From NCBI GenBank assembly GCA_002731275.1, contig PCBK01000030.1:198377-262376 (forward strand): a stretch of DNA of 64,000 nucleotides, written 5' to 3'. Below are positions 55,237 through 64,000 of this stretch, in pieces; position 1 is the stretch's first letter, and every line of letters starts with the position of its first letter. The position numbers and the translations under genes are program-made. The notes under the pieces were generated by a model. It was given only the letters and a program-made list of their open reading frames with translations. It had not been told where the DNA came from and did not search any database. The DNA comes from Deltaproteobacteria bacterium. GTDB taxonomy: Bacteria > Myxococcota_C > UBA6777.

Positions 55237-57024
55237 ATGAATGTGAAAGCGCACCTGTCATCAATGATGCGCGTGTTGTGTTTGGGATTTTTACTCTTCT
55301 TCGCCTGTGGTGATCCAGGCAGTAACAACAATAACAACAACAACAATAACGCTGAGTGCACCAAAGACGAAGAGTGCAAAACCGACGAACGTTGCGGAAC
55401 AAAAGGAAAATGCTTCCCCATCCTCTGCGGCGCGGACAGCGACTGTCGCGACCAATGGCATTGCAACTTTGCCACCGAGCGTTGCCAGGCAGCCCCATAT
55501 GACGGCTGCAAGGAAAATACAGATTGTGAGCTCAACGAGATCTGTGAGAGCAACCGCTGTGTCGCCAAAGCAGAGTGCACAACAGACACTGATTGTACAG
55601 ACGCACAAAAGCCCAAGTGTGAAAGTGGAAAGTGTGTCGCAGGGCCTGAATGCACCAAAAATGAAGACTGTACCGATACACAAAAGCCCGTCTGTAAAGA
55701 CAATAAGTGTATCGAGAAAGAGAAAGAATGCGATCAAGACACGGATTGCAAAGACCCGACCAAACCCTCCTGTAAAGACGGTCAGTGCGTCGAACCCCAA
55801 CCTGAATGTGCAAAAAGTTCAGACTGTACGGACCCGGCCAAGCCTATCTGCTCGGGACGCAAGTGTATCGCTGACTCCGGTGTCGGTGAAGGTCTCCCTT
55901 GTGAACCCGGCGTCACAGAGTGCAAGAGCGCATTCTTCTGTTACAAAGAAGACAGCGCAAGCACAAAGGGTGTCTGTCGTATCGAATGTCTTGCCTTCTC
56001 GCCACAATGTCCAGCCAACAAAGTGTGTCGCCAAACAAGCGGTAGTCGTGGGATCTGCCTCGACGAAAACAACGGCAAAAAAGAAGGCGAGTCCTGTGAG
56101 ACCGATGCTTGTGAGAACAACCTGTTCTGTGCGAGCTGGAAAGGCAAAAAGATCTGCGCAACACCATGTGACCCATCCAACGCAGCTTGTGCCACAGGCG
56201 AAGAGTGTTACGAAGCGATCACAGGCCGCTTCTTGTGTGTCGCAGAACGCGATCCATGTGGTATCGGACGCCCCTGTCCAGATGGTGAAGATTGCCTCTC
56301 CAGTCGCTGCACCCCAAAACCCCCATGTAATCCAGCTTGCGCCTCCGACGAGCTGTGTGACAGTGGGACTTGTCGCAAAAAACAATGCCCGAGTGAGATC
56401 CAGTGCGCGACAGGCGAAAATTGCGTCAATGGCACATGTGTGAATCCCACCTCCAACCCTCCCTGTAAACCCTGCCAAAGCGGACAATGCCCCAACACTG
56501 GCGCACAATGCCTCAGCGGATATGGCAACGACACCAACAGCTATTGCTACGAAAGCTGTGCAGGTGGGAAAGCCTGCCCCGATCCAGCACACTTCTCCTG
56601 CAAGATGATCAACATCAACCTCAACAACACGACCTGTACATCGGACACAGACTGCACCGCTCATGGAAGCAATGTCACATGTTCCAACGGCAAATGCACA
56701 CGCAACAACGTCGCGCTCTGCCTCCCCACCATCGGGACCTGTACCAATAAGTGCGGCGGCGTGACATGCCCAACAGGCACCACGTGCATCCCTGCAACAG
56801 GCACATGTGGCGGCAAAAAACTCTGTGATACATGTAAAGTCAACGAAGAATGTGGTGGCACAAATGACCTCTGCTTACGCGCGAACGGTGGCACAACGTC
56901 CTTCTGTGGTCTCGACTGCACCAACGACGCGAGCGTTTGTCCCACTGGCTTTAACTGTTTCACGATCAACGGTCAAAACGTGAAAAACTGTGCCCCCGCA
57001 AACCTCACATGCCCAGCCCCCTAA
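55237..57024 (+). CDS. Large Cys-rich repeat lipoprotein with poly-Asn tether
   Basis: 595 residues. Lipobox LLFFACGD, then GSNNNNNNNNN (nine Asn) as a flexible tether, then many 20-residue Cys repeats of the form ECTxDxDCTDxxKPxCxxGKCV, followed by larger EGF/disulfide-knot-like modules (CEPGVTECKSAFFCYKED). The total is very Cys-rich, so it needs oxidative folding outside the membrane. AGGAGG lies about 10 nt before ATG 55237. Closely related in style to the next gene. Confidence 0.82.
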   Translation: MNVKAHLSSMMRVLCLGFLLFFACGDPGSNNNNNNNNNAECTKDEECKTDERCGTKGKCFPILCGADSDCRDQWHCNFATERCQAAPYDGCKENTDCELNEICESNRCVAKAECTTDTDCTDAQKPKCESGKCVAGPECTKNEDCTDTQKPVCKDNKCIEKEKECDQDTDCKDPTKPSCKDGQCVEPQPECAKSSDCTDPAKPICSGRKCIADSGVGEGLPCEPGVTECKSAFFCYKEDSASTKGVCRIECLAFSPQCPANKVCRQTSGSRGICLDENNGKKEGESCETDACENNLFCASWKGKKICATPCDPSNAACATGEECYEAITGRFLCVAERDPCGIGRPCPDGEDCLSSRCTPKPPCNPACASDELCDSGTCRKKQCPSEIQCATGENCVNGTCVNPTSNPPCKPCQSGQCPNTGAQCLSGYGNDTNSYCYESCAGGKACPDPAHFSCKMININLNNTTCTSDTDCTAHGSNVTCSNGKCTRNNVALCLPTIGTCTNKCGGVTCPTGTTCIPATGTCGGKKLCDTCKVNEECGGTNDLCLRANGGTTSFCGLDCTNDASVCPTGFNCFTINGQNVKNCAPANLTCPAP

Positions 57025-57085
57025 GAAACCTCCCCATCTCCTCCCCACCCAAGACCCTTTCTTTTGAAGATCCAATCTCTTTGGG

Positions 57086-57117
57086 GTATGATTCTTTGCA
57101 TGTACAAAGAATCATAC
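57086..57117 (+). promoter_or_regulatory. 13-bp hairpin upstream of Cys-rich lipoprotein
   Basis: A perfect 13-bp inverted repeat gtatgattctttg / caaagaatcatac with a 6-nt loop, 61 nt after the previous stop and 37 nt before the next start. No T-run follows, so it may be an operator or a transcript structure rather than a terminator. Confidence 0.5.
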
Positions 57118-57154
57118 ACGTACGTTTTGAGCGCTCTTTTAAAAAGGAATGTAT

Positions 57155-58672
57155 ATGATGTCATTTTTGTCGCCTCGCATGCTCATTCAACATCTTTGTC
57201 TCACAGTCCTCCTTGTCCTGATCGCCTGTAGCGATCCCCCCAAAAAAGAAGGCTGTGAGAACAACAACGATTGCGCTGTCCAACAAGTCTGCAAAGACAC
57301 ACAGTGTACCGATATCGTATGCAGCACCAACGACGATTGTCGTGGTGGTTATCTCTGTGACACCACAAGCCAACGTTGCCAAGCCAACAGCGAAAATTGT
57401 CCAGAGCTCGCAACTGGCGGTTGCTGCAAAGACGAACACTGTAAAGCAGACGAACAATGTGTCGAGAAGGCCTGCCAAAAGAAATCTTGCGAAAAAAACG
57501 AGGACTGTACGGAGACAGACAAACCCAAATGTCTCGAAGGGACGTGTTCTCCAGCGGACACCTGCAAACAGGATAGTGACTGTCAAACCGACAAACCCAA
57601 GTGTGAAAATGGCACGTGTACAGCCCTTCCGCTCAAAAAATCAGGCGAAGAATGTGCACCTAACGCCCCTTGCGAGAAAGACCTCGTCTGCTTCGCCGAG
57701 ATCGGACAGACCTATTGTCGCAAACAATGTGACCCATTCAACGCGGTCTGTGGGATCGGGACGGTCTGTCAATTCATCAACGAAACAACCGGCGCTTGTG
57801 TCCCCAGAAACAGTGGGAAAAGGGATGGAGAGGCCTGTGACGCTGCGCCTTGTGAGAAGAGCTTCACATGTGTCGAGTGGCCCGCCGGTAGCTCCGTCTG
57901 CGCGCGCCCCTGTCGCAACGCAAAGGACGACTGTGGACAGGACGAGATCTGCCACGACTTCGGCAGCATCAAACTCTGCCTCGCCAAACCACAATCCTGT
58001 GGTACAGGGCGCCCCTGCCCCGATAAGTGGACCTGCACCAACGACGTCTGTCTTCCAGATAAGTGCCCTACAGTCGCGTGCCAAACAGGTGAGATCTGTC
58101 GCCTCGGAAACTGTGAAAAACCAAACTGTTGCAAAGGAGATGTCTGCCCTTCCAGCACCACATGTAACCACAGCACAGGCGCGTGTGTCACACCGACCAT
58201 CGACATCCCCTTCTGTACAGCCTGCCTCTCCAACGGCTCTTGTGGCCTCCCCTCCGAACGCTGTATCGCGCTCACAAGCGCACAAGACCGCATCTGTGCC
58301 GCCGAATGTACCGCGACAAAGACATGCACAGACAACAACATGGCCTGCATCAAGCAAAAAGATGATCGTTGGTTTTGTCTCCCCAAAGTCGGGACGTGTG
58401 ATCGAAAAGCCTGTGATGGTGTCACCTGCAAAGACAATGAAGCCTGTCTTCCCCTCACCAAAAAATGTGTCGCCGTCGGACTCGGTGTCTGCAAACCCTG
58501 TGTCAACGACCTGCAATGTGGTGGCCCAACCGATCTTTGCATCATCAAAGAAGGTGAGACCACAGGTTACTGTGCACAAGATTGCGCGGGCTGCGCACAA
58601 TGTCCGGCAGGGACCGCCTGTCAGGATTACAATGGCCAAAAACAATGCCTCTCCGCCACCTCCTGCAAATAA
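57155..58672 (+). CDS. Cys-rich repeat lipoprotein
   Basis: 505 residues. Lipobox VLLVLIACSD, then Cys repeats parallel to the preceding gene (NDCAVQQVCKDTQC, EDCTETDKPKCLEGTC, SDCQTDKPKCENGTC) and a C-terminal set of larger modules (CKPCVNDLQCGGPTDLCIIKEGETTGYCAQDC). Likely a paralogue of the upstream lipoprotein. The start at 57155 is chosen for its spacing to AAAAAGG; an ATG at 57149 is two codons earlier. Confidence 0.82.
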   Translation: MMSFLSPRMLIQHLCLTVLLVLIACSDPPKKEGCENNNDCAVQQVCKDTQCTDIVCSTNDDCRGGYLCDTTSQRCQANSENCPELATGGCCKDEHCKADEQCVEKACQKKSCEKNEDCTETDKPKCLEGTCSPADTCKQDSDCQTDKPKCENGTCTALPLKKSGEECAPNAPCEKDLVCFAEIGQTYCRKQCDPFNAVCGIGTVCQFINETTGACVPRNSGKRDGEACDAAPCEKSFTCVEWPAGSSVCARPCRNAKDDCGQDEICHDFGSIKLCLAKPQSCGTGRPCPDKWTCTNDVCLPDKCPTVACQTGEICRLGNCEKPNCCKGDVCPSSTTCNHSTGACVTPTIDIPFCTACLSNGSCGLPSERCIALTSAQDRICAAECTATKTCTDNNMACIKQKDDRWFCLPKVGTCDRKACDGVTCKDNEACLPLTKKCVAVGLGVCKPCVNDLQCGGPTDLCIIKEGETTGYCAQDCAGCAQCPAGTACQDYNGQKQCLSATSCK

Positions 58673-58702
58673 GGTCACTGCAAGGAAAAAGTCTAACTTC
58701 CC

Positions 58703-59497
58703 CTATACATTCCCGTCCCGCCATAAACGCTTGATCGAATAGATCCACAACACCGTATATCCCACAGCGATCAACTTGATGTTCTGCTCCAAGAAGACAT
58801 TGGCGAGGCGTCGGTGCGATAAAGAGACCGCCGTATGATCCATGAAGAAGACAACCCCACCAAACACGAAAATCCCCAGACATAACCACGCGACGACCTT
58901 CGCAAAGACCCCCTCCCGAGGGAAGAACCCCAACGACAATACGCCAAACATCAACGCGAGCGCACCCCACTTCAACCACGTAAAGAGATGCAACAACAGG
59001 TAAGAAGCGCGCACATTCACGGGATCTGTCAGATACGCCGAGAAGATCGATAAGATCTGAAGGTTCTCGACAGCATCCCCCACAAACATCGCCAACGCGA
59101 GGATAACACCACACACACCGAAGAATGCCTTCCCTGTGCGCAACATCAAGACCCAGGCGAGCAACCCCAAAAAGGCCGAGTACACAACCATGAAGAGATA
59201 GTCAAAGTACGTGTGCCAGCGCAGACGCTTCATCTGGTCGGGTGTGTGTTCTTTGCCATGAAGCGCCTGTGCGATCTGACAATCAGAGGTCGCAAACTCA
59301 ACAGCCAGGATCAAGCGAGTGAATCCCTTCGCGCTCTGCTTCTTCGCTGCACAAGCCGCAGACACCTTGAACGTCTCCATCGAGACACCCGCCAGGAGCT
59401 GCGAGAAGATCAACGAACATACCAACAACAGGCCACCTGACAACACAATCGCCCACGTATACCGCCGCAATGTGATGGAATGATGTTGTGCTTCCAT
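58703..59497 (-). CDS. Integral membrane protein of unknown function
   Basis: 264 residues with about seven hydrophobic segments. Features: an N-terminal membrane segment, an external-looking loop with Cys (SAACAAKKQSAKG, TSDCQIAQAL), then GLLAWVLMLRTGKAFFGVCGVILALAMFVGDAVENLQIL and further helices. No named family is recognised. The ATG at 59497 is preferred to a TTG six codons earlier. Confidence 0.65.
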   Translation of the reverse strand: MEAQHHSITLRRYTWAIVLSGGLLLVCSLIFSQLLAGVSMETFKVSAACAAKKQSAKGFTRLILAVEFATSDCQIAQALHGKEHTPDQMKRLRWHTYFDYLFMVVYSAFLGLLAWVLMLRTGKAFFGVCGVILALAMFVGDAVENLQILSIFSAYLTDPVNVRASYLLLHLFTWLKWGALALMFGVLSLGFFPREGVFAKVVAWLCLGIFVFGGVVFFMDHTAVSLSHRRLANVFLEQNIKLIAVGYTVLWIYSIKRLWRDGNV

Positions 59498-59595
59498 GAA
59501 TAATTCGTCCTCCAAAGGTGAATTCGTAGGCAGTGCTTTGTGGGTTTGCTGCCCACACCCGCTCGGGGAGTAGCGCTCCCCGAACCCCGCATATG

Positions 59596-59614
59596 CTGCC
59601 GCGCTTCGCTTGCC
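59596..59614. repeat. Dispersed 19-bp motif, distant copy
   Basis: Exact copy of ctgccgcgcttcgcttgcc, 34 kb from the copies downstream of formate dehydrogenase. It is followed by a 13-bp inverted repeat at 59624-59651 (tgtatcagccttt / aaaggctgataca). The 210-bp gap between the membrane-protein gene and the beta-helix gene is otherwise empty. Confidence 0.85.
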
Positions 59615-59707
59615 AGGTTAGAGTGTATCAGCCTTTACAAAGGCTGATACAACAAGGAAAAAGGAAAAGGGATGGGGCCGGTTGAAGGGGGTTGTTTTGT
59701 GGTCCCC

Positions 59708-61498
59708 TCAGGGATAGGCGATCTGTACACCAAAACCTTTTCGGATGTATTCGTTGACTGTATGGGCTGTGTACGCGGGGCGCCAATTGGCACGTGATTG
59801 CTTTCGCGCTTCCTTCAAAAATGCCTCGACACTTGCAGTCGCACCGAGGCTCTTCATGTAGGTTTTGATGTCGCGATCAGGATCAGAGAATGGCCCCGCG
59901 CTGTTCGTCTCACTGCCCCATTTGTAGAGGAGCACCCCACTTTGGCAAGGTGCGTGTTGTTTGCAGGCGCTTGAGAGTCCATTCTTCCCTTGGGGACTCG
60001 CCGCGACGATATTGCCGAACGACTTGGTCAAGGACGGTGTAATCTTCCCAAAAGAGAGGCCCCAATTCCTCGCACCAGGCGTGTGAGTGCCCGGTTTACC
60101 GTGAAGAGGAAAACCATGTGAACCAAGCACCACGTTGTAGTGTGCTTCCTGGACAAAATTATCCTTGCCGTAGCCATTGAGATTCAGCGCGATCCCGTTG
60201 TCCAGGGCGAGATTGTCCACGACTACACCCCCACCTCGCAACTTGATCCCATCAGCCGAACCTCTCGCAGTGATGTTCGCATGTGCCATCACATTCTTGG
60301 TGTCTGTGTTGAGATAGATGTTGTGGTTGTAAATCGTCGGGACTGTCGTGGGATACTTGTCAGAGACTTCACCTGAGAGCCAGCCGTTGTGATCCAACAA
60401 GTTCTCTTCAAATAAGATGTGTTCGACATGACTCATATAGATGCCCTGTGCGTGGTGGAACTCCGTGCTACCGGTGTAGTGTTTGTGGTAGCCAAAGTTA
60501 TCGAGGAAGTGGCTCCTTCGCACGGCGATGTAACGCGCCCAATTCTTTCGATCAACCCCGCCATTCTGCACGACCAACGGCAAAAACAAAAAGCGACAAT
60601 CTTCAAACAGGATATGATGGGTCTCCTTCTGCCACATCACAGCAGGTGGATTCCCTCCATCATCCTGACGTGTCGCCGAAAATGAAGGTGATGATGGATC
60701 CTTAAAAGGATTGTAGAAGTCGATCCCCACAAAAGACCAGTACGCGGCTGCGTCCGCACCTGATGTATACCCGGAGCCATACCAGCCAAAGGACAACAGA
60801 GGCCCCCCTTTTCCTGTCCAGATCAACCTTGGACGTGCGCCCGTTCCGTAACTTGTGAACAACAGAGGAGCTTTGATCGAGAGACCACCTTTTGCTGTCG
60901 TCGCTCGAAATTTCACGTGCTCAGACCATGTATCACCTGCCTTCAAGAGGACCCAATCAGGACGCGCGACCTTCCCATTGGATGAACGACTTTGCAAAAT
61001 CGACAGCGCCTTCGCCAATGTCTTGACCGCCTTGGACGCACTCGAACCATCCTGTTTGTCATCCCCCGAAGACGAACTCACGTAGATCTTGCGCGTGTCT
61101 TTGTGTGCCTGATATACAGTCCAACCATCGGCTCCAACAGGACTCCAAGAGTATGTTTTGTAGGTTGGTTTGACAGGCTGATCTGGTGTTGGGGGTTGTT
61201 CGGCGGGCGTGGTCTCTGCGATCACTTCCCGCTCTGGAAGCGACGGTTCAGGGGTCACAACCTCTTCCCCTCCTCGCGCCTCTTTGGGTGTCACTTCGGC
61301 CTTTTGTTCGGGTTCGACAGACCGCTCCGTGGTCTGTTTGCTGTCGGTCTGCGAAGTCTCAGTAGGATCGGTCTCTTGTGTCTGACCTCCATCAGTGGAG
61401 TGGCTGACTTCCTTCCCTTCAGGCTCAGAAGGCCCCGTACAATCGAGTGCCCACAAAGAGCACACTATACAAACGATGAACATTCCTTTTTTCAGCAT
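59708..61498 (-). CDS. Secreted right-handed beta-helix protein
   Basis: 596 residues. Signal peptide ([14 protein letters not shown]; lipidation uncertain since Asp precedes Cys). A Thr/Pro/Glu-rich tether about 25-120 is followed by [42 protein letters not shown], typical of pectate-lyase-like helices (TIYVSxxGxDxNxG start), and many beta-helix turns ([47 protein letters not shown]). Possible polysaccharide lyase or surface binding; the substrate is unknown. ATG 61498 follows GAGAGG. Confidence 0.8.
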   Translation of the reverse strand: MLKKGMFIVCIVCSLWALDCTGPSEPEGKEVSHSTDGGQTQETDPTETSQTDSKQTTERSVEPEQKAEVTPKEARGGEEVVTPEPSLPEREVIAETTPAEQPPTPDQPVKPTYKTYSWSPVGADGWTVYQAHKDTRKIYVSSSSGDDKQDGSSASKAVKTLAKALSILQSRSSNGKVARPDWVLLKAGDTWSEHVKFRATTAKGGLSIKAPLLFTSYGTGARPRLIWTGKGGPLLSFGWYGSGYTSGADAAAYWSFVGIDFYNPFKDPSSPSFSATRQDDGGNPPAVMWQKETHHILFEDCRFLFLPLVVQNGGVDRKNWARYIAVRRSHFLDNFGYHKHYTGSTEFHHAQGIYMSHVEHILFEENLLDHNGWLSGEVSDKYPTTVPTIYNHNIYLNTDTKNVMAHANITARGSADGIKLRGGGVVVDNLALDNGIALNLNGYGKDNFVQEAHYNVVLGSHGFPLHGKPGTHTPGARNWGLSFGKITPSLTKSFGNIVAASPQGKNGLSSACKQHAPCQSGVLLYKWGSETNSAGPFSDPDRDIKTYMKSLGATASVEAFLKEARKQSRANWRPAYTAHTVNEYIRKGFGVQIAYP

Positions 61499-61575
61499 TT
61501 TGCACCTCTCTGTTTGGATAGGCACATGGTAGCGCAGATCAACAGAGATGGACAGCCCCCACATTGCGCATCAGA

Positions 61576-63642
61576 TCACGTCCGGATGTCGAGGACAGGG
61601 CGAAATCCACAATGTGCGGAGTTTTGATTGGCTTGCAGACCATATCGATAAGACACACGCAGAAAAGAGGCTTTGGTGTTGTAATGACCGCCACGTACGG
61701 TCACACGTTTGCCACGATTCGCCATATGGACAGGGTCATCACCTTCGACCTCCTGAAAGTAACGAGGATTCCAGCCATCAGCACACCACTCGTAGACATT
61801 GCCAGCGCAATCGAGGACTCCAAAGGGCGACATACCTTCGGGACAATGCCCGACCTGTGTGACTCCGCCCTCAAGCATCCCAAAATTCCCATGTGTACGT
61901 GAAGGTGCTTCCTCCCCCCAAGGATACAAACGCCCGTCCAAACCTCCGGCCATCTTCTCCCATTGGGCTTCGGAGGGTAGAGAGAGACCATAAAAATCGC
62001 AAAACGCCCAGACATCTTCGTAAGAGACCCACACAACAGGTCGATCCGCCAAGGCAGCAGGACAGGTATCACCTCGCCAGTGGTTGAGATAATTGCGCTG
62101 TGAAGGTGACGTCTTGTACTGACTCTCCTCCACAAAGATCGACCACATCCTGTTGGTCACAGGCACACGCGCCACCCAGAACGCCTCCACAGAGACGTCT
62201 TTTGCAGGCTGTTCATAACGCGAAGCCTCCCTATCGTCCGCTCTTGCGCCCATCGTAAAATGCCCCGCAGGGATATAACTCAAAGGCATCAAAGGACGAC
62301 CTGTTCGGGAGAATACAATCGCCTGTTTGATTTCACTTGGTGCAGCCACCAACGAAGGCCATGAGCGACCATTTGTCGTGGAACGCTCCGCACGCAAGAG
62401 GCGCCCAACCACAGGCATATTTCGTGTATGCTCAGGTAGCCATGTCGGGCGTTTTCGATCGATCCTCTTGCGCAAGACATCCCAATGACGTTCTCGCAAA
62501 GAGATCATATCGAGCGCAGCCTGATCATCCCATTGTGGCGTCATTGCCTGCGGCGATGGTTCATCTGTGATTTTAGGTTTTTGTGTGGTCTTTGGTGTTT
62601 TGGGGGATTGTTTGTCGGGATGAGGTGTGGAGCGAGTTGGTTTGTGGAGCTCTTGGATGAAGACCTGCTCAAGTGCATCGATGAACGTCAGGGGTTGTGT
62701 GTAACGCTTCGCAGGCTGCCAGTGAAGAGCCTGTTGAAACACACTATCAATCGATGGTGGGAGTGTCGTGTCGAGCACAGAGGGACCGGGCATTCCAGGC
62801 TGAGGGAGTTGTCCTGTCAGGATCTGGAAGGCGATCACACCGAGCGCATAGATATCAACAGCCGGGGTTAAGGTGTCCCCATTCAACTGTTCTGGTGCCA
62901 TGTAGTAGGCTGTCCCAACGCGAGCTTGGGGAGTGTGCGTGTCATTGAGGTCTCTAGCGATACCAAAGTCGAGCAACTTGGCATTGTGTTCTGGCGTGAC
63001 GAGGATATTGGCAGGTTTGAGATCCCTGTGAATGATCCCTTGATTGTGGGCATGTTGGATCGCACCAGCGATCTGCCGCAAGATCCGAATTCTTTGCTCA
63101 CGTGGTGGAGGTTGCCATTGTCCAGTGTTGTCGCTCCATGAAGAGATCTGTCTTTGGAGGCTCGTACCGGGGACAAACTCCATCGTGATGAAGCGTCGGT
63201 TGTTTGTACGTTCACGCTGAAGGGAGTAAGTGCGAACGATATGGGGATGCATCAGACGTTCATTGATCGCGAGCTCTTGGCGGATGAGTGTAAGTTGCTG
63301 TGCTTCGCCGAAGGTTGGGTGGAGCCACTTGAGGGCGATGGGGCGTTCACGTTCGCGGTCGTGGACGAGATAGACCTGTCCCATGCCGCCTTCTCCGAGC
63401 AGCGCGATGACATCGTAGCGTTCAGCGATACATTGACCAGGGAGTAGACGTACAGCATCGGCGGAGATCGTTGCAGGCCCGTGAATGTCGCCACCAGTGA
63501 GAAAGACGTCTGCTTGATGTGTTTGTGGTGTAGCTTGTTGTGACAGCTCGTGCTCACGTTGGTAGATCTGTTCATCGATTTGTCCCTGCTCGTGGAGTGT
63601 TTGCAGCTGGTCGAGCCAGGGTGAACGTGTACTTTGTGCCAT
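61576..63642 (-). CDS. Ser/Thr protein kinase fused to FGE-sulfatase (SUMF1-like) domain
   Basis: 688 residues. Residues about 78-330 are a Hanks-type kinase: LGEGGMGQVYL, Lys105 in IALKWL, IIHRDLKPANILV (HRD near 205), LLDFGIARD (DFG near 225), GTAYYMAPEQL. A Pro/Thr linker leads to an FGE-sulfatase fold (about 450-688: IPAGHFTMGARADDRE, VTNRMWSIFV, LPSEAQWEKMAGG, YPWGEEAP, NVYEWCADGW, VRGGHYNT, CGFRPVLD). The Cys pair used by true formylglycine-generating enzymes is not seen, so the domain likely binds or senses. There is no membrane segment. ATG 63642 is chosen because GGAGG lies 5 nt upstream; in-frame ATGs at 63657 and 63678 lack this. Confidence 0.9.
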   Translation of the reverse strand: MAQSTRSPWLDQLQTLHEQGQIDEQIYQREHELSQQATPQTHQADVFLTGGDIHGPATISADAVRLLPGQCIAERYDVIALLGEGGMGQVYLVHDRERERPIALKWLHPTFGEAQQLTLIRQELAINERLMHPHIVRTYSLQRERTNNRRFITMEFVPGTSLQRQISSWSDNTGQWQPPPREQRIRILRQIAGAIQHAHNQGIIHRDLKPANILVTPEHNAKLLDFGIARDLNDTHTPQARVGTAYYMAPEQLNGDTLTPAVDIYALGVIAFQILTGQLPQPGMPGPSVLDTTLPPSIDSVFQQALHWQPAKRYTQPLTFIDALEQVFIQELHKPTRSTPHPDKQSPKTPKTTQKPKITDEPSPQAMTPQWDDQAALDMISLRERHWDVLRKRIDRKRPTWLPEHTRNMPVVGRLLRAERSTTNGRSWPSLVAAPSEIKQAIVFSRTGRPLMPLSYIPAGHFTMGARADDREASRYEQPAKDVSVEAFWVARVPVTNRMWSIFVEESQYKTSPSQRNYLNHWRGDTCPAALADRPVVWVSYEDVWAFCDFYGLSLPSEAQWEKMAGGLDGRLYPWGEEAPSRTHGNFGMLEGGVTQVGHCPEGMSPFGVLDCAGNVYEWCADGWNPRYFQEVEGDDPVHMANRGKRVTVRGGHYNTKASFLRVSYRYGLQANQNSAHCGFRPVLDIRT

Positions 63643-64000
63643 CTCTTCCTCCAACATCCAAAGAGCCAAATGATCCATTGTTCAAGGATACACGAGACCC
63701 CTGGCGGATCAAGACACACATCCAAGAAAGAAAATAAGAACCCTCTCAGTCCGAGTAAACGATATCTCGCGAGGGATACTCGAATGCTGATCCAGGGGCA
63801 GTTGCACTTGTGTCTTCGCAAAGTGCACCCGAACATACGGTTGTAATCCCTCATGGCAATACGTATGTCGCAAGCGACATCCTCCTAACGCTCGACTGCT
63901 CGGTCAACATATGCGGTTGTCATTTGCGAGGCCACTTTGCAACGACCCCTTCTACAAACCTCTCCATCCCCCTGGCCTTCGGCCTTCCCCCTTCCTCTCC
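63643..64000. other. Right-edge region upstream of the kinase gene
   Basis: 358 bp with no credible gene. The end (63948-64000) is C/T-rich with a GGCC-TTC-GGCC hairpin and ccccctt tracts resembling the 25.7-kb repeat island, suggesting another such island at the border. The kinase promoter should lie in the left part. Confidence 0.4.

Overview
The window is a bacterial chromosome segment of roughly even base composition. It holds about 45 protein genes, and I found no rRNA, tRNA, integrase or CRISPR array. The gene content points to a complex Gram-negative lineage of the former deltaproteobacteria, most like Myxococcota or Bradymonadota. Supporting features are cysteine-rich lipoproteins (one with a poly-Asn tether behind the lipobox), a Ser/Thr kinase fused to an FGE-sulfatase-like domain, a receiver/PATAN/TPR protein, several outer-membrane barrels, and a caspase-like protein beside a sigma-like factor. 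This placement is inference only.

Layout. 1-12 kb: ccmB (heme export), a large receiver-PATAN-TPR membrane protein, a deoC / aldehyde dehydrogenase / partial-aldehyde-dehydrogenase operon, a methyltransferase, a HAD phosphatase overlapping a 34-residue membrane peptide and followed by a GroES-like protein, a DUF1295 membrane protein and a VAT1-like quinone oxidoreductase. 12-21 kb: a membrane histidine kinase, a UPF1/DNA2-type helicase, a basic secreted protein, an outer-membrane protein with an O-methyltransferase, a WD40 fragment and a small barrel. 21-25.4 kb: an NAD-linked formate dehydrogenase, with a NuoE-NuoF-type fusion subunit coupled to a molybdenum subunit that reads through an in-frame TGA as selenocysteine; a near-ideal SECIS hairpin lies directly downstream of the TGA. 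25.4-25.9 kb: a repeat and hairpin island. 26-29 kb: an arsenic operon (arsR, acr3, arsC-VOC fusion) with three matching operator palindromes. 29-33.6 kb: histidine phosphatase, acyl-CoA dehydrogenase and phosphotransferase genes resembling a split ACAD11 pathway, with a long structured RNA between the last two, then a DUF819 transporter-like gene. 33.6-39.6 kb: a PAS histidine kinase, an ADP-ribosylglycohydrolase, and a sigma-like / DUF4384-like membrane / caspase-like operon. 39.9-43 kb: a two-gene McrB/McrC-like system whose nuclease motif looks degenerate. 43-48.4 kb: dnaA, dnaN and recF, with glgA translationally coupled to recF. 49-64 kb: a cell-envelope region with a secreted double-HKD phospholipase-D-like protein, three Cys-rich lipoproteins, a TonB-C-like protein, a Tyr/Arg/Gly/Ser-rich membrane protein, a beta-helix protein and a kinase-FGE fusion.

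The points most worth follow-up are the selenocysteine formate dehydrogenase, the McrBC-like pair with an odd N-terminus and lost catalytic lysine, the sigma/caspase operon, the nested hairpin between the acyl-CoA dehydrogenase and kinase genes, and the dispersed 19-bp motif associated with hairpin islands.
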